The notes below the pieces were generated by a model, which saw only the letters and a program-made list of their open reading frames with translations, did not search any database and was not told where the DNA came from. 64,000 nucleotides of DNA from Neobacillus drentensis NBRC 102427 (GTDB lineage: Bacteria; Bacillota; Bacilli; Bacillales; Cytobacillaceae). The position numbers were made by a program, and so were the translations under genes. This document shows, in pieces, positions 51,612 to 60,214 of the stretch (the stretch's first letter is position 1; every line of letters starts with the position of its first letter). The stretch is taken from contig NZ_BCUX01000020.1 in the NCBI RefSeq assembly GCF_001591445.1, positions 1 through 64,000 of the forward strand, read 5' to 3'.

Positions 51612-53039
51612 GTGGAATTTGAAACAGTGATTGGACTTGAGGTCCATGTTGAGTTAAAAACAGAATCAAAAATTTTCTCGGCCAGCCCCAATCATTTTGG
51701 TGCGGAACCGAATACGAATACAAGTGTCATCGACCTGGGCTACCCAGGAGTTTTACCTGTCCTAAATAAAAAAGCAGTTGAATTCGGGATAAAGGCTGCC
51801 ATGGCAATCAATTGTGAGGTTGCCACCCATACCAAGTTTGACCGGAAGAACTACTTTTACCCAGACAATCCCAAGGCCTATCAAATTTCTCAGTTTGATA
51901 AACCAATTGGGGAACATGGCTATATTGATATTGAAGTAAATGGCTATACAAAGCGAATTGGGATTACGAGAATTCATTTGGAAGAAGATGCCGGAAAGCT
52001 GAACCATGGCAAGGGGTATTCACTATGTGATTACAACCGTCAGGGCACTCCGCTTGTTGAAATTGTATCCGAACCAGATATTCGCACACCTGATGAGGCC
52101 TATGCTTATCTTGAAAAATTAAAATCTATTATCCAATACACAGGTGTATCCGATTGTAAAATGGAAGAGGGCTCACTCCGTTGTGACGCCAATATTTCAA
52201 TTCGTCCCGTTGGGCAAGAAGAATTTGGTACGAAAACGGAATTGAAAAACCTCAATTCCTTCAATTTTGTCCGTAAAGGTCTTGAATATGAAGAGAAGCG
52301 TCAACGTGAGGTAGTGGCTGCAGGCGGAACGATTGATCAAGAAACACGCCGTTTTGATGAAGCGACTGGGGCAACACTATTGATGCGGGTTAAAGAAGGT
52401 TCCGATGATTATCGTTACTTCCCAGAGCCGGATTTACTGGATTTGTACATTGATGAGGACTGGAAAGCCCGTATTCGTGCCGAAATTCCTGAGCTGCCTG
52501 ATCAACGTCAAAAGCGTTATATTGAAGAGCTTGGACTACCTGTTTACGATGCAAAAGTATTGACTGTTACGAAGGAAATGGCTGATTTCTTTGAAGCGAC
52601 AGTTAATGGCGGAGCCGATGCAAAGCTTGCGTCGAACTGGATCATGGGGGATGTTTCCGCCTACTTGAATGCGGAGCAAAAGGAACTTCATCAAGTTGCC
52701 TTAACACCAGAAGGTCTAGCAAGCATGATTAAGCTAATTGAAAATGGAACAATTTCTTCAAAAATCGCTAAAACTGTTTTTAAAGAATTGATTGAAAACG
52801 GCGGCGATGCTGAGCAAATTGTCAAAGACAAAGGGCTTGTCCAGATTTCCGATGAAGGAACACTTCTTAAAATTATTTCAGAGGTGTTGGATGCGAATCC
52901 GCAGTCGATTGATGATTTTAAGAATGGGAAAAATAAAGCAGTTGGTTTCTTAGTGGGGCAGTTAATGAAAGCAACTAAGGGTCAAGCCAATCCGCAAATG
53001 GTTAATCAGTTGTTACAGCAAGAACTACAAAAACGTTAA
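51612..53039 (+). CDS. gatB: Asp/Glu-tRNA amidotransferase subunit B
   Basis: The kinase/amidotransfer subunit of GatCAB. It opens [15 protein letters not shown] and has [32 protein letters not shown] and the C-terminal YqeY-like tail ([15 protein letters not shown]), all typical. I chose GTG 51612, 7 bases after GGGGGTG, giving 475 residues and the same N-terminus as B. subtilis GatB; an in-frame GTG at 51603 overlaps this site. A terminator follows and then a gene-free kilobase. Confidence 0.96.
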   Translation: MEFETVIGLEVHVELKTESKIFSASPNHFGAEPNTNTSVIDLGYPGVLPVLNKKAVEFGIKAAMAINCEVATHTKFDRKNYFYPDNPKAYQISQFDKPIGEHGYIDIEVNGYTKRIGITRIHLEEDAGKLNHGKGYSLCDYNRQGTPLVEIVSEPDIRTPDEAYAYLEKLKSIIQYTGVSDCKMEEGSLRCDANISIRPVGQEEFGTKTELKNLNSFNFVRKGLEYEEKRQREVVAAGGTIDQETRRFDEATGATLLMRVKEGSDDYRYFPEPDLLDLYIDEDWKARIRAEIPELPDQRQKRYIEELGLPVYDAKVLTVTKEMADFFEATVNGGADAKLASNWIMGDVSAYLNAEQKELHQVALTPEGLASMIKLIENGTISSKIAKTVFKELIENGGDAEQIVKDKGLVQISDEGTLLKIISEVLDANPQSIDDFKNGKNKAVGFLVGQLMKATKGQANPQMVNQLLQQELQKR

Positions 53040-53110
53040 ATGGAAGCTGGCAGGATGCAGTCTAAAGGGTTTCGTTTTCCGGTGCTTTCTTATAAAAAGA
53101 CACAAGAATT

Positions 53111-53137
53111 GACGTATGAATTGGCATACGTCTTTTT
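53111..53137 (+). terminator. Terminator of gatCAB
   Basis: GACGTATG (53111-53118) pairs with CATACGTC (53125-53132) and is followed by T residues. An upstream AAAAAGAC could extend or compete with the stem. Confidence 0.85.
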
Positions 53138-53171
53138 CTGTGCAATTTTTATTGATCTTTATAGCTGGTCG

Positions 53172-53196
53172 CTGATACCCGCATCTAGGGTATCAG
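53172..53196. repeat. 9-bp perfect hairpin downstream of gatB
   Basis: CTGATACCC (53172-53180) and GGGTATCAG (53188-53196) with a seven-base loop. GATACCC/GTACCC-like words recur to 53243 (GGATCAGGTTAAGTACCCG). There is no T run, so its role is unclear. Confidence 0.65.
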
Positions 53197-53244
53197 AGGA
53201 TCCGCACTTATCGGTGGGGGATCAGGTTAAGTACCCGTGCTGAT

Positions 53245-53434
53245 AAATAGACGGAAGAATTCCGCTTAATTCGTAATTATTATTAAAAAGGGCTTAAATA
53301 GACGGAGAGATTCCGCCTATTGACTCGAAACACTCGGAAATGGGAGATTTTTCTTTGCATAAGCGGAAAAACTCCCCTTATTTACCCCAAAACGAGCTCC
53401 ATTCTGAATTTAACCGGAAAATCTCCGCTTATTT
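53245..53434. repeat. Four dispersed CGGAA...TTCCG palindromic units
   Basis: Units at about 53245-53270, 53295-53320, 53358-53382 and 53409-53434 share the pattern AATAGACGGAGAGATTCCGC or its variant TAAGCGGAAAAACTCCCC. They are flanked by AT-rich arms and spaced about 50-63 bp. Each can fold as a short stem. I see no convincing gene here; short open frames across the units lack ribosome sites. Confidence 0.65.
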
Positions 53435-53619
53435 TACTTTTTATGATTACTCGATTAAGGATAAGACATTTTATTTAAAAAGGAGTGAGTTTTATCTCAA
53501 AAATCCAAGGGATCCCTTTAAATGAAGTCTGAGGCTTTATTTTTTGTCGAGCGGATTTCGACAATATTTTCTCGATTTCCCGGGAAAAATTCCTTTTGTT
53601 AAAAGGTTTTTTTCTATAT

Positions 53620-54073
53620 CTAATCAAACGTTTGGTTAGTAAGGAATGATCGGGAATGGTGTCGAAGCTTGAGAATTTCCCTATGGAAATCCTAGTATCG
53701 GCAGTTTTTTTATTTATTACGTGAAAAATGATAACTGGGTCGACAAAGAGTTTTCACAATAAAGGGCTGAAACCCTTTAGTTATATGGCTTCATGGCAAA
53801 CTAATCAAACGTTTGGTTAGTTTTATTAAAGAGTGTTAATTCAACAACATTTTTAGTGCTTTTTGCATTAAAAGCTTGATACAGTAGGGTATTTAGCCAT
53901 TTTAATTAAACGTTTAATTAGTTTGCAGTTGGTAGAAAAATGCAAAAGTAGGAAGAAAAAAGGCGTTTTGGTAGTTATGTTAACCCATTTACAGACAAAC
54001 TTTTTACCTAGAAACATAGAAAAACCCTTTATTTAAAAGGGCTGAAACTAGAACTAATCAAACGTTTGGTTAG
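53620..54073. promoter_or_regulatory. Cluster of four TetR-like operator palindromes
   Basis: Three copies of CTAATCAAACGTTTGGTTAG (53620-53639, 53801-53820, 54054-54073) and a perfect variant TAATTAAACGTTTAATTA (53903-53920) lie in a gene-free stretch. The 20-bp dyad centred on CG resembles TetR-family operators. Copies two and four share longer flanks (AAAGGGCTGAAAC before, TTTTATT after). No regulator or obvious target gene with these sites is adjacent. Between 53440 and 53620 there are further small inverted repeats (TGTCGA/TCGACA at 53545; TTTCCCGGGAAA at 53576) and no gene. Confidence 0.75.
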
Positions 54074-54122
54074 TTTTATTTTTAGTGGAAATAGTCGAGT
54101 CGTGTAAGACTTTGGCTTTGTC

Positions 54123-54554
54123 CTAAAAAGCTATCATCGCACCGCGCTCGTCAAAAATGGCAGTAGGGTTCCAAGCAACTTCCCAGAGGTTATTTTCGGG
54201 GTCAGCAAAATAGGCTATGCGTCCGCCCCAGAAGACATCACTTGGCTCACGCAGTATTTTTGCCCCTGCGCTGCGAATCATTTCTATCGTTGTATCAACT
54301 TGTTCCTGCTGCTCAACGTTAATGGAATAGGTCACACCATGAAAGCTCTCAGGAGAGTGTGTAAATTCAATGCCGGTATCCTTTGCTAACTCGGCAATCG
54401 GGTATAACGAAAGCAGGACGCCCACTGTTTTAAAGACGGCAAATTGATCCGAGCTTATATCCGTTTCCTCCCATCCCAATGTTTGATAAAACTTTCTAAG
54501 AACAGGCAAATCGTATGCACCGATCGTAAGCAAGCTAACTCTTTGAGGTACCAT
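54123..54554 (-). CDS. VOC family (glyoxalase/dioxygenase fold) protein
   Basis: A 143-residue protein with two beta-alpha-beta-beta-beta units of the vicinal oxygen chelate fold. The first begins RVSLLTIGAYDLPVLRKFYQTLGWEE, and the second ends IAYFADPENNLWEVAWNP with the typical DPE/D-x-N-x-E metal segment. The exact substrate is unknown. GGAGGG precedes ATG 54554 by 8 bases. It is transcribed alone towards the palindrome cluster. Confidence 0.85.
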   Translation of the reverse strand: MVPQRVSLLTIGAYDLPVLRKFYQTLGWEETDISSDQFAVFKTVGVLLSLYPIAELAKDTGIEFTHSPESFHGVTYSINVEQQEQVDTTIEMIRSAGAKILREPSDVFWGGRIAYFADPENNLWEVAWNPTAIFDERGAMIAF

Positions 54555-54705
54555 AAGTAAATCCCTCCATAAATATGATTCTATATCTAATTTTCTCCAA
54601 ATGATTAATAGTATCCTTCAAAACCCGCGATAGTAGATAGTTTAAACCAACGAATAAATGGTAAGATTTTAGAAAGATGTATATTAATAAAAGCGAGGTT
54701 CGTAT

Positions 54706-55248
54706 ATGACTATTTACATTGCGCTGCTAAGAGGGATTAACGTTGGCAAGAACAACCGAATCAAAATGGCTGATTTAAAAGATCTATTTGAAACAATAGG
54801 TTTAACTAAAGTGAAAACATATATTCAAAGTGGCAATGTTTTGTTTGAAGCAAAAGAAGAGGCGAAACAACTCAGTCAACGATTGGAGGGTGAAATAAGC
54901 AAGACCTTTGGTTTTCCGGTCCCAGTTATTTTAAGAACAGCCGAGGAATATGAGCAGATGATCCGTGATTGCCCTTACTCTATGAAATCGTTGAAGGAAG
55001 GCGAGAGTATCCAATTAGCCTTTTTAGCTGACGAACCCTCCCAGGAGAATGTGAACCTTTTACGTAACTACGAAAGCGACCCGGACGAATGCTTTATTAA
55101 GGGGAAGGAAGTTTATCTTTTTTTACGGCAAAGTATCCTCGATTCAAAACTTGCTGCGCAGCTGCCAAAGCTAGGTGTTCAGGCGACAGTGCGTAATTGG
55201 AAAACGGTCATTAAGCTTTCGACCATGGTAAAAGAGATGATAAACTGA
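54706..55248 (+). CDS. DUF1697 family protein
   Basis: A 180-residue soluble protein of the DUF1697 family, function unknown. It starts with the family signature YIALLRGINVGKNNRIKMADLK, followed by TYIQSGNVLFEA, and ends ATVRNWKTVIKLSTM. GCGAGG is a modest ribosome site before ATG 54706. A strong two-way terminator separates it from convergent putP. Confidence 0.87.
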   Translation: MTIYIALLRGINVGKNNRIKMADLKDLFETIGLTKVKTYIQSGNVLFEAKEEAKQLSQRLEGEISKTFGFPVPVILRTAEEYEQMIRDCPYSMKSLKEGESIQLAFLADEPSQENVNLLRNYESDPDECFIKGKEVYLFLRQSILDSKLAAQLPKLGVQATVRNWKTVIKLSTMVKEMIN

Positions 55249-55287
55249 AAAAATGCTCGGATCCATTTGGACCCGAGCATTTTTTCA
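55245..55287. terminator. Bidirectional terminator between DUF1697 gene and putP
   Basis: CTGAAAAAATGCTCGG (55245-55260) is perfectly complementary to CCGAGCATTTTTTCAG (55272-55287), with an inner TCC/GGA pair. A and T runs on both sides serve both genes. Confidence 0.93.
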
Positions 55288-55289
55288 GT

Positions 55290-56768
55290 TTATTCGTTTT
55301 TTAATAAGCGAACACTTTCATTAAATTCTTTTTCAATCTGATCATTTTTTTGATAAGTGAGCATGCTGACAACGACGGCTACGATTAAATTGAAGACAAA
55401 GCCTGGAACAATTTCGTAAAGCGTGTCGCCAAGTCCAACATTTTTCCAAACGATAACAGTAACAGCACCAACGATCATCCCAAAAAGGGCGCCCCAATTC
55501 GTAATCTTTTTCCAGAATAAACTGAGCAAGATAATTGGTCCGAAAGAAGCCCCGAAACCTGCCCATGCATAAGCAACCAGGTCTAAGATAGTGCTATTTT
55601 GCTTGAAAGCTAGAGCGGCGGCAATAACAGCAACGAGAAGAACGGCCATTCTTCCTAAGAAAACCAATTGTTTATCCTTAGCATTTTTGTTCATCACCAT
55701 TTTGTATAAATCCTCAACTAGTGCACTGGAAGTCACGATTAATTGGGAAGAAATCGTACTCATAATCGCTGCAAGAATGGCAGCTAAAGCAAATCCAGCG
55801 AAGAGAGGATGGAATAAAATCTGGCTTAATTCAATAAATACTGCTTCCTTATTTTCTAGTACATATTGAGGATTATTATGGAAAAAGGCAATACCAATTA
55901 ATCCGGTAAAGATCGTACCAATAAGCGTGATAATCATCCAGCTCATACCAATTCGGCGGGCACTTTTTGTTTCTTTAATCGATTTGATTGCCATGAATCT
56001 TACAATGATATGCGGCTGGCCGAAATAACCTAAGCCCCATGCCATGGCCGAAACGATTCCTAAAAAGGTTGTCCCTTTTAATAAGTCCATTTTAGTAGGA
56101 TCAATTGCTCGAATCGTTTCAAACGTTTCCGCGGGACCACCCGTATGAAAGATTCCAATGGCGGGAACAAGTGCTAGGGCAATCAGCATCATTAACCCTT
56201 GAATAAAGTCTGTATAACTTACCGCCAGGAATCCACCAAATAATGTGTAGGCAACGACGACACCGCCAACAATTAACAGCCCCGTATGGTAGCTTGTGCC
56301 AAACGAGCTCTCAAAAAAGACGGCGCCAGAAACCATTCCTGAAGAAACATAGAAAGTAAAGAAGATAAGAATAACAATACCTGAAACAATCCGGAGTAGT
56401 TTTGTGTTGTCTTTAAAACGGTTCTCAAGATAGCTTGGAATCGTGATGGAATCATTGGCAACTTGCGTGTAAGAACGTAAGCGCGGTGCCACTAATAACC
56501 AGTTGAGATAAGCGCCAATCGTTAAACCGACGGCGATCCACGCATCGGCTAAACCAGTTACATAAATCCCCCCAGGTAAGCCCATTAACAGCCAGCCGCT
56601 CATATCAGCAGCTCCAGCACTTAAAGCAGTTACAGCAGGTCCTAATGACCTTCCCCCAAGCATGTAATCCGTAAGATTGCTAGTCTTTCGATAGGAATAC
56701 CAACCGATAAAAAGCATTGCGGCAATATAGATCCCAATCGAAAGTAGTTGAAGTGATTCGTTAGACAT
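55290..56768 (-). CDS. putP: Sodium/proline symporter PutP
   Basis: Sodium-coupled proline uptake for catabolism or osmoprotection (PutP/OpuE group, SSS family). The 492-residue protein has about 13 membrane helices. It shows DYMLGGRSLGPAVTALSAGA (helices 1-2, with the sodium site), GWLLMGLPGG and AILAAIMSTISSQLIVTSSAL, the SSS signature. AAGGGGAGG lies upstream of ATG 56768. The family cannot tell PutP from OpuE here; with pruA in the window a catabolic role is plausible. Confidence 0.93.
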   Translation of the reverse strand: MSNESLQLLSIGIYIAAMLFIGWYSYRKTSNLTDYMLGGRSLGPAVTALSAGAADMSGWLLMGLPGGIYVTGLADAWIAVGLTIGAYLNWLLVAPRLRSYTQVANDSITIPSYLENRFKDNTKLLRIVSGIVILIFFTFYVSSGMVSGAVFFESSFGTSYHTGLLIVGGVVVAYTLFGGFLAVSYTDFIQGLMMLIALALVPAIGIFHTGGPAETFETIRAIDPTKMDLLKGTTFLGIVSAMAWGLGYFGQPHIIVRFMAIKSIKETKSARRIGMSWMIITLIGTIFTGLIGIAFFHNNPQYVLENKEAVFIELSQILFHPLFAGFALAAILAAIMSTISSQLIVTSSALVEDLYKMVMNKNAKDKQLVFLGRMAVLLVAVIAAALAFKQNSTILDLVAYAWAGFGASFGPIILLSLFWKKITNWGALFGMIVGAVTVIVWKNVGLGDTLYEIVPGFVFNLIVAVVVSMLTYQKNDQIEKEFNESVRLLKNE

Positions 56769-56987
56769 ATATTTCCTCCCCTTGAAGATATTCTAGAAAA
56801 TAATTTCAATAATATTTCCTATATATAAAATATTCTATCAACTTTAAAGCTCTATTTCTAGTGGATAAATCTACTTTATTAAAATAGGAAAAAATACTTG
56901 TGAAATAACAATGGTGATTCGCCACAAGCAGTTCTATTGTAACGGGTTCTTAAAACAACTATTATTGAAGGAAATGGAAGGGGTGCT

Positions 56988-57548
56988 GTGAAAGTGGATT
57001 TAAACCAATGGTTTCAAAAAGGTTTGACAGTGGATGAGTACATAAAAGCAATGACCACTAATAAAGAGGAAATGCTTACAATCTATAAGCAATTTACCTT
57101 AACAGATGAAGACAAGAATAAACTTGAGGCGTTACGGCCGCAAAAATTACGAGCGATTGTCCTATCAGAGGATTGGTGTGGGGATGCGATGCTCAATAAT
57201 CCTATTTTGCTGAAAATAGCCGAAGCTGCCGGAATGGAAGTCCGGTTCGTGCTCCGCGATTCAAATCTGGAGTTAATGGACCAATATTTAACCAATGGCA
57301 CATCGAGAGCGATTCCGATTTTTATTTTTATCAATGAAGAAGGAAATGAAGTCGGTGTTTGGGGACCAAGAGCCCCAGAAATGCAGGCGTTTGTAATGGA
57401 AAAGCGCGCAGACTTGCCTGATAAGGATGCCGAGGATTTCCAAGCGAAACAAACGGAATTGTTTAAGAGTCTAAGATCAACCTATCAAACAGATGCCTCC
57501 ATTTGGCAAACCGTTGCCACTAGTATCTTGGCAACACTTTTAAAATAA
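56988..57548 (+). CDS. Thioredoxin-like family protein with a single-Cys WCGD motif
   Basis: A 186-residue thioredoxin-fold protein. The motif EDWCGDAMLN occupies the active-site position, keeping the first Cys but replacing the second with Ala. The cis-proline is in SRAIPIFIFI. It may act by a monothiol mechanism or bind rather than oxidise substrates. The GTG 56988 start has GAAGGGG 5-6 bases upstream. It stands alone and ends in a strong hairpin. The substrate is unknown. Confidence 0.82.
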   Translation: MKVDLNQWFQKGLTVDEYIKAMTTNKEEMLTIYKQFTLTDEDKNKLEALRPQKLRAIVLSEDWCGDAMLNNPILLKIAEAAGMEVRFVLRDSNLELMDQYLTNGTSRAIPIFIFINEEGNEVGVWGPRAPEMQAFVMEKRADLPDKDAEDFQAKQTELFKSLRSTYQTDASIWQTVATSILATLLK

Positions 57549-57553
57549 AGAAG

Positions 57554-57587
57554 AGGATCCCCAGGTTGCTGCCTAGGGATCCTTTTA
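57554..57587 (+). terminator. Terminator after the thioredoxin-like gene
   Basis: AGGATCCC...AGG (57554-57565) pairs with CCT...GGGATCCT (57572-57583) with one internal mismatch, then TTTT. It also lies at the 3' end of convergent plsY. Confidence 0.85.
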
Positions 57588-58205
57588 AAAACTGCTGTTT
57601 TTTGGAGGGATTCGGTCGTTAATCAATTTTTTATCGTTGATTTTTGGTTCAATCCCGAGAATGAAATTACGGATATTCGAGCGATGCAGATAAATGAGGA
57701 ATAACGAGAATAATGTAAAAATAAGTTCAAATTCAACTTTGGAAGACACAAAAGAATAGACGAGCATACTAATACCAACCGTGATGGAGCCGATAAAAAC
57801 GTACTTTGTTAAAAAGATGACTAAAAAGAAAGCAACATACGCAATAACTAATAGATAAATATTGACGACTAATAAGGCCCCCGCAGTGGTGGCAATCGCT
57901 TTTCCACCCTTGAAGCCTGCAAAAATCGGAAAGCAATGCCCAACAACAGCTGCTAACCCAAAGTAAAGGGGTTCTGCATCAAGGTTGAAGTAAATAGGCA
58001 GGTAGGCTGCCAAGGAGCCTTTGGCAAGGTCTATGATCAATACGAAAATAGCTGACTTCTTACCGAGAACTCTCAAAGTATTGGTTGCACCAGGATTTTT
58101 ACTGCCATGGTCCCTGATATCCACCCCAAAGACCAACTTGCCCACAATTAGTGCTGTGGGAACGCTTCCAATTATGTAGGAAGCTAGAATCAACAGCCAG
58201 AACAT
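57585..58205 (-). CDS. plsY: Glycerol-3-phosphate acyltransferase PlsY
   Basis: A membrane enzyme using acyl-phosphate to acylate glycerol-3-phosphate, the first step of phospholipid synthesis. The three conserved cytoplasmic loops are visible: GSVPTALIVGKL, GSKNPGATNTLRVLGKK and GHCFPIFAGFKGGKAIATT. It has about five membrane helices. I chose ATG 58205, 9 bases after GGGG, giving 206 residues; ATG 58214 touches that site. It is slightly longer than B. subtilis PlsY (193), with a basic C-terminal tail, and may be a second copy in the genome. Confidence 0.9.
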   Translation of the reverse strand: MFWLLILASYIIGSVPTALIVGKLVFGVDIRDHGSKNPGATNTLRVLGKKSAIFVLIIDLAKGSLAAYLPIYFNLDAEPLYFGLAAVVGHCFPIFAGFKGGKAIATTAGALLVVNIYLLVIAYVAFFLVIFLTKYVFIGSITVGISMLVYSFVSSKVEFELIFTLFSLFLIYLHRSNIRNFILGIEPKINDKKLINDRIPPKNSSF

Positions 58206-58365
58206 AAGCACCATCCCCTATCTATTCTTTTAGTAAATTCGTATTATTTATAGATAATATCACATTTCAGTGGTATTATTTTGTTGAATTCTCCCGAGAT
58301 ACTTATTAAAAGACATACGCACAGCACTTGATGAACGACATTACCTCTTGAAAAGGATGATCCAT

Positions 58366-59004
58366 TTGAGTCAGAAGCTTAAAATTCAAAAGCCAAAAAT
58401 TCCAACCCAGTTAACTCCCTTTGATTATAATGATAGAGAGGATTCATATATTAACATGGCACTTATTAGTGACTGTTCAATTTCACAAGAGGAAGTTGAA
58501 AAGATAAGATTCGAAGAGGTTGTGTTTAGAAATGTTACCTTTCTAGATGGATCATTTCGCTTTGTTCAATTAACCGATGTTATTTTTGAACGGTGCGACT
58601 TGTCCAATGTCGATTTTACCGATGGAATCATCCATCGTGTCGAGTTTCGGGATTGCAAACTATTAGGATTAAATCTTGCTGATGCTGCGCTAAGAAATGT
58701 CTTATTTGAGAATTGTAATTTAAATATGGGCTCGTTTGGATATGCCGATTTGAAGGAAATGAGGTTTGAAAATTGTTCCCTTCGCAGTGCAGATTTTTAT
58801 GAAACAAAGTTTAATAAATTAGGGTTTAAAGAGTGTGATCTCGAGGATGTGAATTTTACAGGAACCTCACTTAAAGGAGTGGACCTTAGCACCTGCAAAT
58901 TTAACCACCTAAACCTCTCACTAGATAGTGTGGCCGGGTGCATAGTTTCTGCAGATCAGGCGATTGGTTTTGCCAGGCTGTTAGGATTGGAAATTAAAGA
59001 GTAA
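58366..59004 (+). CDS. Pentapeptide-repeat protein, Qnr-like
   Basis: A 212-residue protein that is almost entirely pentapeptide repeats (A/C-D/N-L/F-x-x) from about residue 40 to 185, for example FERCDLSNVDFTDG, LADAALRNVLFENCNL and CDLEDVNFTGTSLKGVDL. They form a right-handed quadrilateral beta helix. The size and the C-terminal tail (VSADQAIGFARLLGLEIKE) resemble Qnr/MfpA-type DNA mimics that bind DNA gyrase. That role is inference. TTG 58366 follows AAAAGGA by about 9 bases; a TTG at 58348 lies before it. It is divergent from plsY. Confidence 0.78.
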   Translation: MSQKLKIQKPKIPTQLTPFDYNDREDSYINMALISDCSISQEEVEKIRFEEVVFRNVTFLDGSFRFVQLTDVIFERCDLSNVDFTDGIIHRVEFRDCKLLGLNLADAALRNVLFENCNLNMGSFGYADLKEMRFENCSLRSADFYETKFNKLGFKECDLEDVNFTGTSLKGVDLSTCKFNHLNLSLDSVAGCIVSADQAIGFARLLGLEIKE

Positions 59005-59022
59005 TTTACTTATATATTTGCT

Positions 59023-59057
59023 AAAACCGTGCGGCTTCCACCCGCGCGGTTTTTATG
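59023..59057 (+). terminator. Terminator after the pentapeptide-repeat gene
   Basis: AAAACCGTGCGG (59023-59034) pairs with CCGCGCGGTTTT (59042-59053) with one mismatch, followed by T residues. Confidence 0.9.
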
Positions 59058-59159
59058 TTCAACCATTACAAATATCACCATGGTATGATTAATTGAATGG
59101 GAAAAAATATTTTTTAAAAAATAGTGTAGGGGTTTTTCAATAGCCTTTCGTCTATTAAG

Positions 59160-59738
59160 GTGAGTAACAAAAAAGGAAAGGGGGAGAGAACCATTAATGA
59201 AGCAGTCTTAATAGAAAAGGTGTTGGACGGCAATGATCATGCCTTCCGCCTTTTGGTTGAGAAGTACCGCAATGATGTGTTCCGGACCATATTTGCCGTT
59301 CTTCGCGACCAAAAGGAAGCAGAAGATGCAGCACAAGAAGTATTTATGAAAATCTATCTGTCTCTCCCCCAATACCAAAATCAAGGTTTCAAAACGTGGA
59401 TGACACGAATTGCCGTTAATCATGCGATAGATATCAAAAGAAAACAGGTGAGAAGAAGAGAGGAAGTGGCAGAAGAGCTCGAGTTGCCGTTAACCTGGAC
59501 AGCGAAGGATAGTGTGGAAAAAGAGATCATTGAAACGGACCGAAGAAGGCTCGTCAGGAAAAAGCTTGATGAACTGCCGGACAACTACCGTGATGTCATC
59601 TACGGATTTTACATTGCGGAAAAAAGCTATCAGCAAATGGCTGAGGAGCAAAATGTCCAGGTGAAAACAATCGAAACGAAGCTGTACCGGGCACGTCATT
59701 GGATGAAAAAGAATTGGAAGGAGGACGATTTTTCATGA
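59160..59738 (+). CDS. ECF-type RNA polymerase sigma factor
   Basis: A 192-residue extracytoplasmic-function sigma factor. Region 2 is at about residues 28-95 (HAFRLLVEKYRNDVFRTIFAVL and DAAQEVFMKIYLSLPQY). Region 4 is at about 130-182 (LDELPDNYRDVIYGFYI with KTIETKLYRARHWMKK). The GTG 59160 start has a poor ribosome site. A very strong AAGGGGGAG (59178-59186) lies 6 bases before an ATT codon at 59193, which would give the usual family N-terminus (INEAVLIEKV), so an ATT start is possible. It is the first gene of a five-gene operon and overlaps its anti-sigma gene. Confidence 0.9.
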   Translation: MSNKKGKGERTINEAVLIEKVLDGNDHAFRLLVEKYRNDVFRTIFAVLRDQKEAEDAAQEVFMKIYLSLPQYQNQGFKTWMTRIAVNHAIDIKRKQVRRREEVAEELELPLTWTAKDSVEKEIIETDRRRLVRKKLDELPDNYRDVIYGFYIAEKSYQQMAEEQNVQVKTIETKLYRARHWMKKNWKEDDFS

Positions 59739-60214
59739 AGCATTACACTTATGATGAGTGGCTGCAATACGTTAAGGACGAAATTAGTGAAAAAGACAAA
59801 CAGGAACTAGAAGATCATTTATATACGTGTGACCAATGTCTAACCCATTACTTACTGGCGATCGAAGCAAATGAAACATCGCTTCCAATTCTATCAGACA
59901 TAAGCGAGTTCACCGATTCAGTCATGGCAGAGATTTCAAAACAAAAAATTGTGGTGCCTGACACCAAAACCAAAACTGAAATTAAGAAGAAACCTTTTTA
60001 TCAGCAGGCGGTGTTCCATTATTTATTAGCGGCGGCGGCGACGATTTTGTTGACTTTCACTGGTGCTTTTCAATCGCTCGCTACGTATGCGAATTCGTTA
60101 GAAAGCCCGCAACAGCAAGTTCAGGAAAAAAAGCCTTCGGTGACTGAAGGAGTTATTAATAAAACTTTTGCATGGATGGATTCACTAGAAAAAAAGGAGG
60201 CAAATAAGAAATGA
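59735..60214 (+). CDS. Anti-sigma factor with zinc-binding N-terminus and one membrane helix
   Basis: A 159-residue regulator that probably holds the ECF sigma factor inactive at the membrane. The N-terminal ZAS-type segment ELEDHLYTCDQC has the H-x3-C-x2-C pattern (residues 36-43). A single transmembrane helix lies at about residues 95-115 (YLLAAAATILLTFTGA), followed by an extracellular tail. ATG 59735 follows AAGGAGG and overlaps the sigma stop by four bases. Proteolysis of such proteins releases the sigma factor in related systems; the inducing signal here is unknown. Confidence 0.85.
   Translation: MKHYTYDEWLQYVKDEISEKDKQELEDHLYTCDQCLTHYLLAIEANETSLPILSDISEFTDSVMAEISKQKIVVPDTKTKTEIKKKPFYQQAVFHYLLAAAATILLTFTGAFQSLATYANSLESPQQQVQEKKPSVTEGVINKTFAWMDSLEKKEANKK

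Noticed and set aside
53040..53243. Open frame of 67 codons starting directly after the gatB stop
   Set aside because: It runs through the gatCAB terminator and the hairpin at 53172; there is no ribosome site or family match.
53340..53525. Open frame of 61 codons in the palindrome array
   Set aside because: Its composition reflects the CGGAA-TTCCG repeats; there is no ribosome site.
53656..53724. 22-codon frame (begins MVSKLENF) just after the first TetR-like operator, possibly a TetR gene remnant
   Set aside because: TetR regulators can start in a similar way and the position would be right, but the match is too short and weak to support.
59105..59159. ECF-type autoregulated promoter before the sigma gene
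   Set aside because: A CGTC near 59150 resembles an ECF -10, but no convincing GAAAC or TGTAAC -35 lies at the right distance.
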